A DNA stretch of 31,265 nt, taken from IMG/VR virus record IMGVR_UViG_3300048553_000062, positions 1 to 31,265 of that record; one strand, 5' to 3'. This DNA comes from a virus. Position numbers and translations under genes: made by a program. Position 1 is the first letter of the stretch, and every line of letters starts with the position of its first letter. The notes below the pieces were generated by a model. It was not told where the DNA came from. It saw only the letters and a list, made by a program, of their open reading frames with translations, and ran no database searches. Below are positions 30,852 to 31,265 of this stretch, one piece after another.

Positions 30852-31265
30852 TATAAAGCTCCTAGAAGTTCAGCTAATGGAGGTGCTTGTTGCGGTCCTC
30901 CGCCCGGTGCTGGCATTGCTTCAGCCCCCATGCCCGGCAATGCCAATCCCGGTTGCGCTTCAGGAGACATTGGGTCAACTTCTGTTGCCTGACGCTCTTG
31001 CGCTTCTTTCTGAACTTTGTCTACTGCTTCAGCAAGTTCCATTTGGTCATTAGCGACTAGCTCCATAATTCGAGCAAGATCCGCTGGAGGAATAATTCCT
31101 TCCGAAGCTTGTTGCTGTATTGAAGCAAGTAACGCTTGTTCTAGTTGTTCCGCTATGACAGCATCATGCTCAAACTCTGGGTCATCGACTAACGGGTCTA
31201 TTGTCATAAACGACCGTTTCGACATGGTGCCCATACCAACTCGTTGTCCGCCCCCTATGACAAGG
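30851..31265 (-). CDS. C-terminus of the portal-like protein, 5'-truncated
   Basis: The frame is open to the right edge of the window: the ten codons upstream of Met 31234 read Leu-Val-Ile-Gly-Gly-Gly-Gln-Arg-Val-Gly with no stop, so the true start is outside. The visible 137 residues include 'LVDDPEFEHDAVIAEQLEQA', a helical Gln/Ala-rich stretch, 'MELAEAVDKVQKEAQERQA' and a Gly/Pro-rich tail. An acidic, helix-then-disordered C-terminus at the head of the structural operon, followed by small and giant virion genes, fits the tail of a podovirus portal protein. The identity is inference; the N-terminal portal core is not in the window. Confidence 0.6.
   Translation of the reverse strand, partial: LVIGGGQRVGMGTMSKRSFMTIDPLVDDPEFEHDAVIAEQLEQALLASIQQQASEGIIPPADLARIMELVANDQMELAEAVDKVQKEAQERQATEVDPMSPEAQPGLALPGMGAEAMPAPGGGPQQAPPLAELLGAL

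Noticed and set aside
1-31265. tRNA genes, insertion sequences, integrase or attachment sites
   Set aside because: I found no cloverleaf-like sequence, transposase with inverted ends, integrase gene or att-like repeat; the zinc ribbon of the exonuclease resembles a transposase ribbon but no transposase core is present.

Overview
The window is a stretch of a double-stranded DNA bacteriophage genome, most likely a short-tailed (podovirus-like) phage of an actinobacterium. The host inference rests on two WhiB-like (Wbl) proteins, a family confined to Actinobacteria and their phages, together with moderate GC and an actinophage-type holin/amidase pair. No tape-measure, tail-tube or sheath gene is visible. 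A portal-like C-terminus, very large internal virion proteins, an N4-gp56-type capsid protein and a beta-propeller tail protein point to a podovirus. Terminase, DNA polymerase, helicase and most of the portal gene lie outside the window.

Layout. Genes on the + strand (3-7036) form the early/replication half. Positions 3-2314 hold small accessory genes, including the first Wbl protein, split by three GC-rich hairpin terminators. A promoter with an inverted-repeat operator (2376-2438) then starts a tightly overlapping operon (2426-7036): a zinc-finger protein, a Cas4/RecB-like Fe-S nuclease, a Rad52-like annealing protein, SSB, two ribbon-helix-helix proteins, a resolvase-like nuclease, the second Wbl protein and a protein resembling helicase loader G39P. 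It meets the late genes at a 12-bp-stem terminator (7078-7117).

Everything from 7118 to the right edge is on the - strand and is the late region. In transcription order (right to left) it encodes: portal C-terminus, a 121-aa protein, a 1971-aa internal virion protein, three more internal/ejection-type proteins (261, 676 and 446 aa), an intergenic promoter (20265-20415), scaffold, major capsid protein, a 32-aa basic peptide, a 145-aa structural protein, a tail-fibre/receptor-binding cassette (13.5-18.1 kb) with three tandem paralogues, the amidase endolysin and holin, a repeat-rich fibre protein, an FmdB-type zinc ribbon protein, two tail/adaptor proteins, a 3'-5' exonuclease with a zinc ribbon, and a small secreted lysozyme-like protein.

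The strongest unexplained signal is the short palindromic word TTCAWTGAA and its halves, which saturates the sequence on both strands and in several reading frames. By hand count its 5-bp core CAATG/CATTG occurs about 200 times, against about 61 expected from uniform base use. It builds a perfect 19-bp palindrome directly upstream of the late promoter and fills that promoter's spacer. It falls to chance level across the tail-fibre cassette (13.8-17.9 kb). This looks like a phage-wide DNA-protein recognition system, possibly stoperator-like, with the fibre cassette a more recent acquisition. Counts and family calls were made by eye and need computational confirmation.
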